The notes below the pieces were generated by a model. It was not told where the DNA came from. It searched no databases and was given only the letters and a program-made list of their open reading frames with translations. Below are positions 1 through 5,573 of a DNA stretch of 6,484 bases, one piece after another. Both the position numbers and the translations under genes were made by a program. Within the stretch, counting starts at the first letter, position 1. Each line of letters begins with the position of its first letter. The stretch covers positions 1-6,484 of the forward strand of contig JBGPBY010000430.1 in NCBI GenBank assembly GCA_041481485.1, read 5' to 3'. The DNA comes from JBGPBY01 sp041481485 (GTDB lineage: Bacteria; Acidobacteriota; Terriglobia; 20CM-2-55-15).

Positions 1-2
1 CC

Positions 3-123
3 CACTTGAAATTGTCCGTTGTCTGTTGTCCGTTTATTAAGGGCCCTCTTGACATTGAACCTTTGCACCAATGTCACCCGGGCCATTAATCAACGGACAA
101 CAGACAACGGACAATTGCAAGTG
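3..123. repeat. 121-bp near-perfect palindrome with TTGTCYG heptamers
   Basis: Bases 3-57 pair with 69-123 around a centre at position 63 without any gap: 49 of 55 positions are complementary, with 25 consecutive pairs at 10-34/92-116. Mismatches are at 9, 35, 41 and 47-49 of the left arm. The loop is 58-68. The left arm carries three consecutive heptamers, TTGTCCG, TTGTCTG and TTGTCCG (12-32), and the right arm their complements (94-114). It begins 8 bp beyond the stop of the last gene of the leftward operon, so in RNA it would make a long 3' hairpin that could stop transcription or protect the end. A U-tract cannot be judged because the window ends. It may equally be a dispersed palindromic element or MITE. 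Confidence 0.85.
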
Positions 124-130
124 AGGGCTT

Positions 131-373
131 TCAAGAAAGGTGCTGAGACTCGGCCCGGAGGAAGTAGGAAATCAGAGCCCACACCGCCGCACATCCCAGC
201 AGGGAGCAGGCCAGCGTTGCGGCAACAATGGATAGAGAAGCTTCGTGGTTTTCCATTGCCTCGAGTGTGGCGGTGAACAACCAGAGCTGGGCCAATAGAA
301 GCGCCACCACAAATGCCATCACCATGTGCAGGACGACTTTCATTCTCGAACGCAGATGCACAGTAGGGCTCAT
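131..373 (-). CDS. Small two-helix membrane protein, last gene of the redox operon
   Basis: An 80-residue protein of no family I can name with confidence. Two hydrophobic segments (about residues 12-34 and 48-71) are joined by a short acidic loop containing E-A-M-E-N-H-E, and a short basic N-terminus (R8, R10, K12) suggests the N-terminus lies in the cytoplasm. It has no metal-binding motif; its only two cysteines (C56, C61) lie inside helix 2. The ATG overlaps the stop of the Rieske gene as ATGA (370-373), with GGGTGA about 7 nt upstream, which indicates translational coupling. M11 (base 343) is a possible alternative start. Its place at the end of a cytochrome b/molybdoenzyme/Rieske operon suggests a small accessory or assembly subunit that holds the complex in the membrane; this is inference from position only. 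Confidence 0.7.
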   Translation of the reverse strand: MSPTVHLRSRMKVVLHMVMAFVVALLLAQLWLFTATLEAMENHEASLSIVAATLACSLLGCAAVWALISYFLRAESQHLS

Positions 374-861
374 GAGGTCACCCAGATCTTGTTATCGCGG
401 ACTGAAACATTCAATGACGCCAGCGCCCGCCGCGGCGGTCCTGCGACGGGGCGGCCATCGGAAGCACCGAAGAAACCGTGATGGCACGGGCATAACAGCT
501 GCGAACTTTGCGAATCGAAATGAACCGGGCAGTTGAGATGGGTACAGTTCTGATTAAAGGCCACGAACCGGTCATCCGGCAGCCTCAGCAGAATGCAGGC
601 ATCCTCAGTTGTGGGATAGCGAAAGAGTTTTGATCCTCCCGCCGGTATTTCGTCGACTCCCGCAATTGCGACTCCGTTCGAATGCGGAGGCGTGCGCTTC
701 CACAGCTTTCTCGCAGCCGCGGCAAACGTGCCAACAAAGAACGCAATGGAGGTCAAGCCCAGGAACTTGGTGAATTCCCTTCTGGTGGCATAACTATCCT
801 CATCGCTCGGCACGGGAAAGTCCTGTTTCCATCGAACCGGTTTGTCAGACGGCAGTGACAT
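370..861 (-). CDS. Membrane-anchored Rieske [2Fe-2S] protein with Tat-type signal anchor
   Basis: A 163-residue Rieske protein. The N-terminus has a twin-arginine motif (T-R27-R28-E-F-T-K) followed by a hydrophobic segment (about 32-50), typical of Tat-exported, uncleaved Rieske anchors, so the cluster domain probably faces the outer side of the membrane. The cluster site is complete: C106-T-H108-L-N-C111 and C124-P-C126-H127, with C106, H108, C124 and H127 as ligands and C111/C126 able to form the stabilising disulfide. After the second motif the usual G-S-x-Y of bc1 Rieske proteins is replaced by H-G-F-F, so the serine and tyrosine that raise the redox potential are absent. The start at 861 is chosen over an in-frame ATG at 912 because GGAG lies 7 nt upstream (869-872). 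It overlaps the ferredoxin gene by 17 bp and the next gene by 4 bp. It probably carries electrons between quinol or haem b and the rest of the operon's complex. Confidence 0.88.
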   Translation of the reverse strand: MSLPSDKPVRWKQDFPVPSDEDSYATRREFTKFLGLTSIAFFVGTFAAAARKLWKRTPPHSNGVAIAGVDEIPAGGSKLFRYPTTEDACILLRLPDDRFVAFNQNCTHLNCPVHFDSQSSQLLCPCHHGFFGASDGRPVAGPPRRALASLNVSVRDNKIWVTS

Positions 862-1528
862 CCAAGGTCTCCATTCCACTGATCCAATTCTCGAAAACCG
901 ACAATCCCGCAATATCCGCCGTGTCCGCCGATCCCGGCATGAATTCCATGATGTCGTAGTCCAGCCGGTTGGTTCCAGGCGCGCTCATCACTTTCACCTT
1001 GGTGCGAACTGCCTGTTCGCCAAAATGAAACTCCTGCACCGGACGTTCCTGCCGCATGCGCATCACTTCTTCAAGAGGACCGAAATACAATGCCTGACTG
1101 GGGCAGACGGTTGCGCACATCGGTTTCTTACCGATGCTGGTGCGATCGAAGCACATGTCGCATTTCACCATCTGGTCGATGGCCGCCACGTAGTGCGGCA
1201 CGCCGAATGGGCATGCCAGCACGCAGTTGGAACAGCCGATACAGCGCGATTTGATCGAACTATGAACAATACCGTCCTCGGTTTGCTTAATGGCATCTGC
1301 CGGACAAACCTGCGCACAGGCCGGATCTTCGCAGTGCATGCAAACGACCGGGGCCGTTTGCGTTGTCACGGCACGATCGACAAATTCCAGATGAATCATC
1401 GATCGGCCACGATGCGTATCGCATTCCATGCAGGCCTGCACACAGGCTTGACAGCCAATACAGCGCGACGGGTCAATGAAAAACTGATCGTTGGCGCCAA
1501 TCACGATAAAACTTTCTCCACCCGGCAT
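845..1528 (-). CDS. Four-cluster [4Fe-4S] ferredoxin-type electron transfer subunit (NapG/DmsB/NrfC-like)
   Basis: A 227-residue protein with sixteen cysteines in four groups: C23/C26/C29/C33, C63/C66/C71/C75, C96/C99/C102/C106 and C123/C126/C138/C142. This is the standard four-cluster layout of beta subunits paired with molybdopterin enzymes (DmsB, NrfC, PsrB, NapG). No Tat or Sec signal is visible, so it should work in the cytoplasm with the equally unsignalled catalytic subunit upstream. The C-terminal region of about 75 residues after the last cluster is unrecognised. The ATG at 1528 overlaps the catalytic gene by 28 bp and has a poor ribosome site. A GTG at 1504 (V9) would give a GTGA stop-start overlap with GGTGGAG upstream, and may be the real start. 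Role: wiring electrons between the membrane subunits and the molybdenum enzyme. Confidence 0.9.
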   Translation of the reverse strand: MPGGESFIVIGANDQFFIDPSRCIGCQACVQACMECDTHRGRSMIHLEFVDRAVTTQTAPVVCMHCEDPACAQVCPADAIKQTEDGIVHSSIKSRCIGCSNCVLACPFGVPHYVAAIDQMVKCDMCFDRTSIGKKPMCATVCPSQALYFGPLEEVMRMRQERPVQEFHFGEQAVRTKVKVMSAPGTNRLDYDIMEFMPGSADTADIAGLSVFENWISGMETLDVTAV

Positions 1529-3678
1529 GCGCAGACTTTGTATTCCGGAATTTTCGATATGGGATCCAAGGCACGGTTCGTGAGCAGATTCGCCGACTTC
1601 TTTCCTGGCCAGTGGTATGGAACAAACACGGTATCCGGACGAATCGTTTTCACCACTTGTGCCGGAACAGTAATCTCACCGCGGCGCGTGACCACACGCA
1701 CCATGTCGCCGTGCTGCACACCGAGCCGCGCGGCCAGCAGCGGGTGCATTTCACAGAGCGGTTCCGGATATTGGTCAACCAGATCGCCAATCCGGCGGGT
1801 CTGATTTCCCGACAAGTACTGCGAGACAACGCGGCCGCTCGTGAAAAATACAGGATATTCGCGATCCACGTCCTCGGCCGGCGGACGATATTCAAATCCG
1901 TAAAATCGTGCCTTGCCGTCCGCGTGGTGGAACTGTCCGTTCTCAAACAGACGCGGCGTACCCGGATGTGTCCAGGATGGGCACGGCCAGAACACTCCCA
2001 TATTCTTCTCGATTTTCGCGTAAGTCATCCCGCTGTAATCGGCGGATCCGCCCTTCGATGCCGCAGCGAGTTCGCGAAAGATGTCCTCGGACATGGCATA
2101 GAGAAAATGTTCCTTTGCACCAAGACGGCCGGCAAGATCTATCAGAATCTCCCAATCGACACGGGCATTTCCCGGCGGCGTCACCGCTTTCCGCAATCGG
2201 ACGCAACGGCCTTCGCCGGTGGTGACGGTGCCTTCATCTTCCTCCTGCAATGAACCCGCCAGCACCACGTCCGCGTAGTGACCGGACTCGGAAAGAAAGA
2301 AATCAATGCATCCGTAAAATTCGAGTTTTTCGAGAGCGGCCCGTGTACGGTTGGCATCCGGTATCGATACCAGTGGATTGAAACTGATCGACAGCAGTCC
2401 CTTGATTTTTCCAGCCTCGATCGCGTCGAAGATTTCGCACGCCGTCAGCCCCGTATGTGGCAACTCCGACTCTTTGATGTTCCGGAAATCCGCAATGAAT
2501 TCGCGATGTGCCGGATTCTCGATGTCTCGTGCTCCCGGCAGCTGATTGCAACGCTGACCGTGTTCGCGGCCGCCCTGGCCGTTGCCTTGCCCTGTAATCG
2601 TTCCATATCCGGAACCCGGTTTGCCGATGCGTCCCGTTGCCAGAACCAGGTTGATGTACGAAAGACAGTTTTCGACGCCCTTCACCTGATGTTCCACTCC
2701 ACGGGCGTGCAGAAGCATTGAAGTCGGTGCCGGCCCCCAGATTTCAGCCGCGCGTACAATGCTCGACGAAGGCACCCCGGTGATGCGTTCGGTCGTTTCG
2801 GGCGAATAGCGTTTTACCACGTCGCGCACCCGGTCGAAATCGATCGTGTGCTCGTCGATGAACTTTTGATCGATCCAGCCACGTTCGATAAGAACGTGCA
2901 GGATTCCATTCGCCAGCGCGCTGTCGCGCCCCGGCCGCACCGGGAGAAACAGATCCGCCGTGCGAGCAATCGGCGTCATGCGCGGATCGATGACGATGAT
3001 TTTTGTGCCATTGTCGCGCGCGCGCCAGACATAGTCCGTCAGCACGGGAAAACATTCTCCGAGGTTGGTGCCGCTGAGCAGGACCACGCTCGCCAACGGA
3101 ATATCGCTCCAGGGGTTGGCCGCGCGGTCGACACCAAATGCCATCTTGTTGGCTGCGCCGGCGCTTACCATGCAGAGCCGGCCGTTGTAGTCGATGTTTG
3201 CGGTTTTAACCGCAAGGCGCGCGAACTTTCCGATGAGATACGCTTTTTCATTGGTCATCGAAGCGCCGCCCAGAACGGCAAACGCATCGGGCCCATGCTC
3301 CGCCTGGATTTTACGAATGGCCTGCGCCGTGCGGCTTAGCGCAACGTCCCACGATGTTTCCGAGAATCCGTTTTCGGATCGTATCAACGGCGAGAGCAGC
3401 CGGTCCGGGTGCTCATTCTGGAGGTAACGCTTCACGCCCTTGGGACACAGCATTCCATGATTGACCGGGAACTCTTCCCAGGGCTCGAAACCAATGACTT
3501 TGTTGTCCTGAACCTTCAGCTGAATACCGCACTGCACTCCGCAGAAGCAGCAGTGGGTCTTCACCAGTGTGGATTCTTCCGATGGCTTGTGACCTGCCCA
3601 TCCGCCAGGCGGTTCATAGTTCAAGCGCGGTCCGAAGCGGTCGATCAGTTGATCCGGTTCAAGTATTGGAATTGCCAT
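1501..3678 (-). CDS. Molybdopterin oxidoreductase catalytic subunit, assimilatory nitrate reductase (NasA/NarB)-like
   Basis: A 725-residue bis-MGD molybdoenzyme. The N-terminal [4Fe-4S] site is C43-x2-C46-x3-C50 and C78-P-K-G. The molybdenum ligand is probably C169, in R-L-C-M-V-S-A. The residue after it is Met, as in NapA and NasA, not the His of formate dehydrogenases. T-G-Q-G-N-G-Q-G-G-R-E-H-G (362-374) matches the nitrate reductase signature T-G-Q-x-N-x-x-G-G-R-E-x-G, and the MGD-binding C-terminal domain starts near 609 (S-G-R-V-V-S-Q). The length fits NasA/NarB (about 700-750) rather than NapA (about 830); there is no Tat signal, so it is cytoplasmic, and no extra C-terminal [2Fe-2S] domain. 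It starts 6 bp after the cytochrome b gene and overlaps the ferredoxin gene. Nitrate to nitrite is the likeliest reaction. An unrelated oxyanion substrate or a divergent formate dehydrogenase-like activity is not excluded, since Q-G-N-G-Q-G and L-P-G-A-R also resemble that branch. Confidence 0.88.
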   Translation of the reverse strand: MAIPILEPDQLIDRFGPRLNYEPPGGWAGHKPSEESTLVKTHCCFCGVQCGIQLKVQDNKVIGFEPWEEFPVNHGMLCPKGVKRYLQNEHPDRLLSPLIRSENGFSETSWDVALSRTAQAIRKIQAEHGPDAFAVLGGASMTNEKAYLIGKFARLAVKTANIDYNGRLCMVSAGAANKMAFGVDRAANPWSDIPLASVVLLSGTNLGECFPVLTDYVWRARDNGTKIIVIDPRMTPIARTADLFLPVRPGRDSALANGILHVLIERGWIDQKFIDEHTIDFDRVRDVVKRYSPETTERITGVPSSSIVRAAEIWGPAPTSMLLHARGVEHQVKGVENCLSYINLVLATGRIGKPGSGYGTITGQGNGQGGREHGQRCNQLPGARDIENPAHREFIADFRNIKESELPHTGLTACEIFDAIEAGKIKGLLSISFNPLVSIPDANRTRAALEKLEFYGCIDFFLSESGHYADVVLAGSLQEEDEGTVTTGEGRCVRLRKAVTPPGNARVDWEILIDLAGRLGAKEHFLYAMSEDIFRELAAASKGGSADYSGMTYAKIEKNMGVFWPCPSWTHPGTPRLFENGQFHHADGKARFYGFEYRPPAEDVDREYPVFFTSGRVVSQYLSGNQTRRIGDLVDQYPEPLCEMHPLLAARLGVQHGDMVRVVTRRGEITVPAQVVKTIRPDTVFVPYHWPGKKSANLLTNRALDPISKIPEYKVCACRVEKVLS

Positions 3679-3684
3679 GTTAAT

Positions 3685-4713
3685 TCAGCGTCCGAGCGCC
3701 CGGCCCTGATTCAAAGCGAACAACCGGCGGCGGCACGGCGGACAAATATCCTGGTAGTGAATTTCCCCGTTTGGCGTCTGAAAGCGGAAATTGAATCCGA
3801 TTTGATCGAGGACTTTCTTGAGGTCTTCAATGTGCATCTGTGACGCGAATTCGACACCACACCGCCGGCATTCGGCCTGAGCACCTTTGGCGCCGGCTTC
3901 CTTGTAATAGGAAACACCGAGCGACAAAGGCCGCTGAACGATATGAAAGAGTTTTCCAAACGGAAGATATAGCAATAGGGCAATGACACTGGCTGCGTGA
4001 GCCATTCCGATAAACGGAAAACCGTAACCCGCCATTGCCTGCGCACTGACGGTGAGCATCAATCCTGTCACTGCGACGGAAAACAACAGCAGAACAGGAA
4101 AGACGTCGTCGGCGAAACTCTGAATCGCGAGCTCCCCACGGTCGCTCATGCGCAGCTTGACGGAAAGAATCAGGCCCACAATCATCACAACTGCCGAAAT
4201 GTTTAATAGATTGAAGTGAAGAAACGCGCGCAGGCCGTGGATCGGAAATTGTTCCACCATGAATCCGAAGACAAATACGCGATACGTTTCCGCATCCTGC
4301 GGAAGCGTTTCGAAATGAATCCAGCCGAAGACCAGCGGAAATGTCAGCGCGAATGCCAGCATCCCGCCCCATGACAGACAGGCATGCATAATCCACCGCT
4401 GGCTGCTTCGTTTGGTGATGAAGGTTTGAAGCACGAAGTTGTTCGCCAGCAGTCTGGCCAGATTTCCGCGATTGGCTGACGGAGCGAAAAACAGTCTCCA
4501 TCCGCGCTTCAAATACATCTGTGTCGGCGGACGCTGTGCCCACACCGCATAACGGTAGGCGACCGCAAATGCGGCGAACACCGTCCCAACCGCGTATGTA
4601 GTCAGAGCCCAGTCGAAATATTTCAGTCCGCGCGATCCGATCGCGATCAAGGCGACGACAATAAGTGCGGCAACAAGTCCCGCCCGGAATGCAGAGCGAT
4701 CGAAATACTTCAC
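3685..4713 (-). CDS. NarI/DsrM-like membrane cytochrome b subunit with C-terminal four-cysteine metal site
   Basis: A 342-residue integral membrane protein with about six hydrophobic segments (roughly 10-26, 37-59, 110-132, 166-186, 203-226 and 236-253). Candidate haem b ligands are H110 (R-W-I-M-H), H159 and H166, H239 (G-M-A-H) and H257. The last lies in L-P-F-G-K-L-F-H, a motif of the NarI/DsrM/HdrE group of quinone-reactive cytochromes b. The tail beyond 260 is positively charged and presumably cytoplasmic. It carries C282-R-R-C285-G and C324-P-P-C327, a zinc-ribbon or rubredoxin-like pair that ordinary NarI lacks. The start is GTG at 4713: an in-frame TAG lies at 4735-4737 and no ATG occurs between, but the ribosome site is weak. 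As first gene of the operon it is the likely quinone-facing anchor that feeds the molybdoenzyme encoded 6 bp downstream. Confidence 0.82.
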   Translation of the reverse strand: MKYFDRSAFRAGLVAALIVVALIAIGSRGLKYFDWALTTYAVGTVFAAFAVAYRYAVWAQRPPTQMYLKRGWRLFFAPSANRGNLARLLANNFVLQTFITKRSSQRWIMHACLSWGGMLAFALTFPLVFGWIHFETLPQDAETYRVFVFGFMVEQFPIHGLRAFLHFNLLNISAVVMIVGLILSVKLRMSDRGELAIQSFADDVFPVLLLFSVAVTGLMLTVSAQAMAGYGFPFIGMAHAASVIALLLYLPFGKLFHIVQRPLSLGVSYYKEAGAKGAQAECRRCGVEFASQMHIEDLKKVLDQIGFNFRFQTPNGEIHYQDICPPCRRRLFALNQGRALGR

Positions 4714-4826
4714 GGCAGTTCTGATGCATGGTGGCTACCAAACTGTAGGATTTGCGCTATGTGTAGGGATTGATGGTTGTTGATGGGGCGATAGACAGTC
4801 GAAATCTCACACCCTGAAACAACATA

Positions 4827-4856
4827 ATTGTAGGAACTGTCCAGTCCCGACAACAA
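4827..4856 (-). promoter_or_regulatory. Possible sigma-70 promoter of the leftward redox operon
   Basis: Read on the - strand, TTGTTG (4856-4851) is followed after 18 bases by TACAAT (4832-4827), a five-of-six match to the -10 consensus; the -35 match is poor (three of six). A bulged inverted repeat, GGACTG then CAGTTCC, fills the spacer and could be an operator. The leader to the GTG start would be about 105 nt. Confidence 0.3.
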
Positions 4857-4878
4857 AAACGGTAGGGTTGATCTATTG

Positions 4879-4930
4879 AGAAATCCCTCTCCCAACAAGA
4901 GAGGGTGGCCGAAGGCCGGGTGAGGGGTAA
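4879..4930 (+). repeat. Double-hairpin repeat, copy A
   Basis: Starts GAAATCCCTCTCCCAAC and ends GGTGAGGGGTAA. It can fold into two stems: CCCTCTC with GAGAGGG, then GGCC with GGCC around GAA. It is the most diverged of three copies in this window and is inverted relative to copy B 22 bp away, so A and B together can form one large hairpin. Confidence 0.8.
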
Positions 4931-4952
4931 CGCAACTAAAAATTGTTTCTTG

Positions 4953-5009
4953 TGGTACCCCTCACCGGCCGCTGCGCGGCCCCCTCTCCCGTTGGGAGAG
5001 GGATTTCTT
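4953..5009 (-). repeat. Double-hairpin repeat, copy B (inverted)
   Basis: On the - strand it begins AAGAAATCCCTCTCCCAAC and ends GGTGAGGGGTACCA. Stems: CCCTCTCCC with GGGAGAGGG around AAC, and GGCCGC with GCGGCC around GCA. It is nearly identical to copy C at the right edge of the window, differing by one deleted base before the last position. Confidence 0.85.
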
Positions 5010-5169
5010 TACAGACCACCCTTGGAGTTGGTCCATTCGGTCGCGTCCCCGACAACCTTGTCTGGCAAATTCCAAGTGAATTACACAATTGTCGTTTCGA
5101 ATATCGCCGCCAAACGCGGACACTTCCGCTAACTCTCAATTTTTCTATCAACAACGCCGGCAAATTGAA

Positions 5170-5186
5170 TTGGTACGTTTCTTGCC
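5170..5186 (+). promoter_or_regulatory. Sigma-54 (-24/-12) promoter upstream of the nirD-like gene
   Basis: TTGGTACGTTTCTTGCC differs from the consensus TTGGCACG-N4-TTGC at one position only. The invariant GG (5172-5173) and GC (5184-5185) are separated by exactly 10 bases. Transcription would start near 5197, leaving a leader of about 14 nt that still includes the ribosome site CAGAGG. Sigma-54 control, usually with NtrC, is common for nitrogen assimilation genes and agrees with the downstream product. No convincing NtrC enhancer site was found upstream. Confidence 0.6.
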
Positions 5187-5196
5187 AAGAGAGCCG

Positions 5197-5202
5197 CAGA
5201 GG
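5197..5202 (+). promoter_or_regulatory. Ribosome binding site of the nirD-like gene
   Basis: CAGAGG lies 8 nt before the ATG at 5211, which supports that start. Confidence 0.6.
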
Positions 5203-5210
5203 TTCTGATT

Positions 5211-5552
5211 ATGATTGCAACAGTTGCAACACGGTATGTGGTGAATCTTGGTCACTCGGTCCGAATCCCGTTGGGAGAAGGACGGCAATTTAAAGTCGGC
5301 GACACATCGATAGCCGTGTTCCGCACCCGGGATGGTGGGGTGTATGCAACCCAGGCAACATGCCCCCACAAGTCAGGACCTCTGGCAGACAGTCTCCTGG
5401 GAGGGCATCGCATTGTGTGCCCATTGCACGCGTATGCGTTCGATGTTAAATCAGGTGCGGCTCACGGGCACAGCTGTGGATCGATCCGAACCTTTCCGGC
5501 ATCGATCAATCCGCGCGGCGAAGTCGTGGTTTCTCTCGACGGAGAAATCTAG
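5211..5552 (+). CDS. nirD: NirD/NasE-like Rieske [2Fe-2S] ferredoxin (nitrite reductase small-subunit type)
   Basis: A 113-residue soluble one-domain Rieske protein, the usual length for NirD-type small subunits. The cluster ligands are C51-P-H53 and C70-P-L-H73, in C-P-H-K-S-G-P-L and C-P-L-H-A-Y-A-F-D. The phrase A-V-F-R-T-R-D-G before the first motif and C89-G-S-I-R-T-F-P after the second also match NirD/NasE proteins. The extra disulfide cysteines of bc1-type Rieske proteins are absent, as expected. No signal peptide or membrane segment: cytoplasmic. In characterised systems NirD works with NirB to reduce nitrite to ammonium with NAD(P)H, but no NirB gene is in this window. It could instead be a general Rieske electron carrier, possibly serving the divergent molybdoenzyme operon. 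Transcription probably starts from the sigma-54 site just upstream; it converges with aqpZ. Confidence 0.82.
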   Translation: MIATVATRYVVNLGHSVRIPLGEGRQFKVGDTSIAVFRTRDGGVYATQATCPHKSGPLADSLLGGHRIVCPLHAYAFDVKSGAAHGHSCGSIRTFPASINPRGEVVVSLDGEI

Positions 5553-5573
5553 AAAGGCACTCTCCTTAGAACA

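Larger units (their letters stand above)
4714..5210. other. Divergent intergenic region with repeats and promoter candidates
   Basis: This 497-bp stretch separates the leftward operon from the rightward nirD-like gene. I see no credible gene in it: the short reading frames at 4710-4898 and 4905-5163 run through the hairpin repeats and resemble no protein. It contains two inverted hairpin repeats (4879-4930 and 4953-5009), a possible leftward promoter (4827-4856), four GTAGGR motifs between 4744 and 4867, and a sigma-54-like promoter next to the rightward gene (5170-5186). Confidence 0.75.

Noticed and set aside
12..114. CRISPR-like or tandem repeat array from the TTGTCYG heptamers
   Set aside because: Units are 7 bp, contiguous and inverted between arms, with no spacers; the structure is a palindrome.
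842..1804. 320-codon open frame on the + strand
   Set aside because: It lies antisense to the four-cluster ferredoxin and the end of the molybdoenzyme gene, whose motifs are unmistakable; its translation is rich in H and R and shows no family.
1612..2253. 213-codon open frame on the + strand inside the molybdoenzyme gene, plus several smaller ones up to 3843
   Set aside because: All are antisense or shifted shadows of the catalytic gene, with no recognisable motifs or ribosome sites.
3150..3200. Formate dehydrogenase identity for the molybdoenzyme
   Set aside because: The residue after the probable Mo ligand C169 is Met; formate dehydrogenases have His there.
3827..4741. 304-codon open frame on the - strand
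   Set aside because: It is a shifted frame of the cytochrome b gene; the product is Arg/Ser/Cys-rich with no membrane segments, whereas the other frame shows clear helices and haem-ligand motifs.
4725..4741. Second sigma-54-like site, - strand, TTGGTAGCCACCATGCA
   Set aside because: GG-N10-GC spacing is right, but the rest matches poorly and the transcript would begin at the GTG start codon itself, leaving no leader.
4710..5163. Short frames in the divergent intergenic region, on both strands
   Set aside because: They run through the hairpin repeats (for example starting M-L-G-E-G-F-L) and have no family resemblance.
5553..5573. Bidirectional terminator between nirD-like gene and aqpZ
   Set aside because: The 21-bp gap has no inverted repeat or T-tract.
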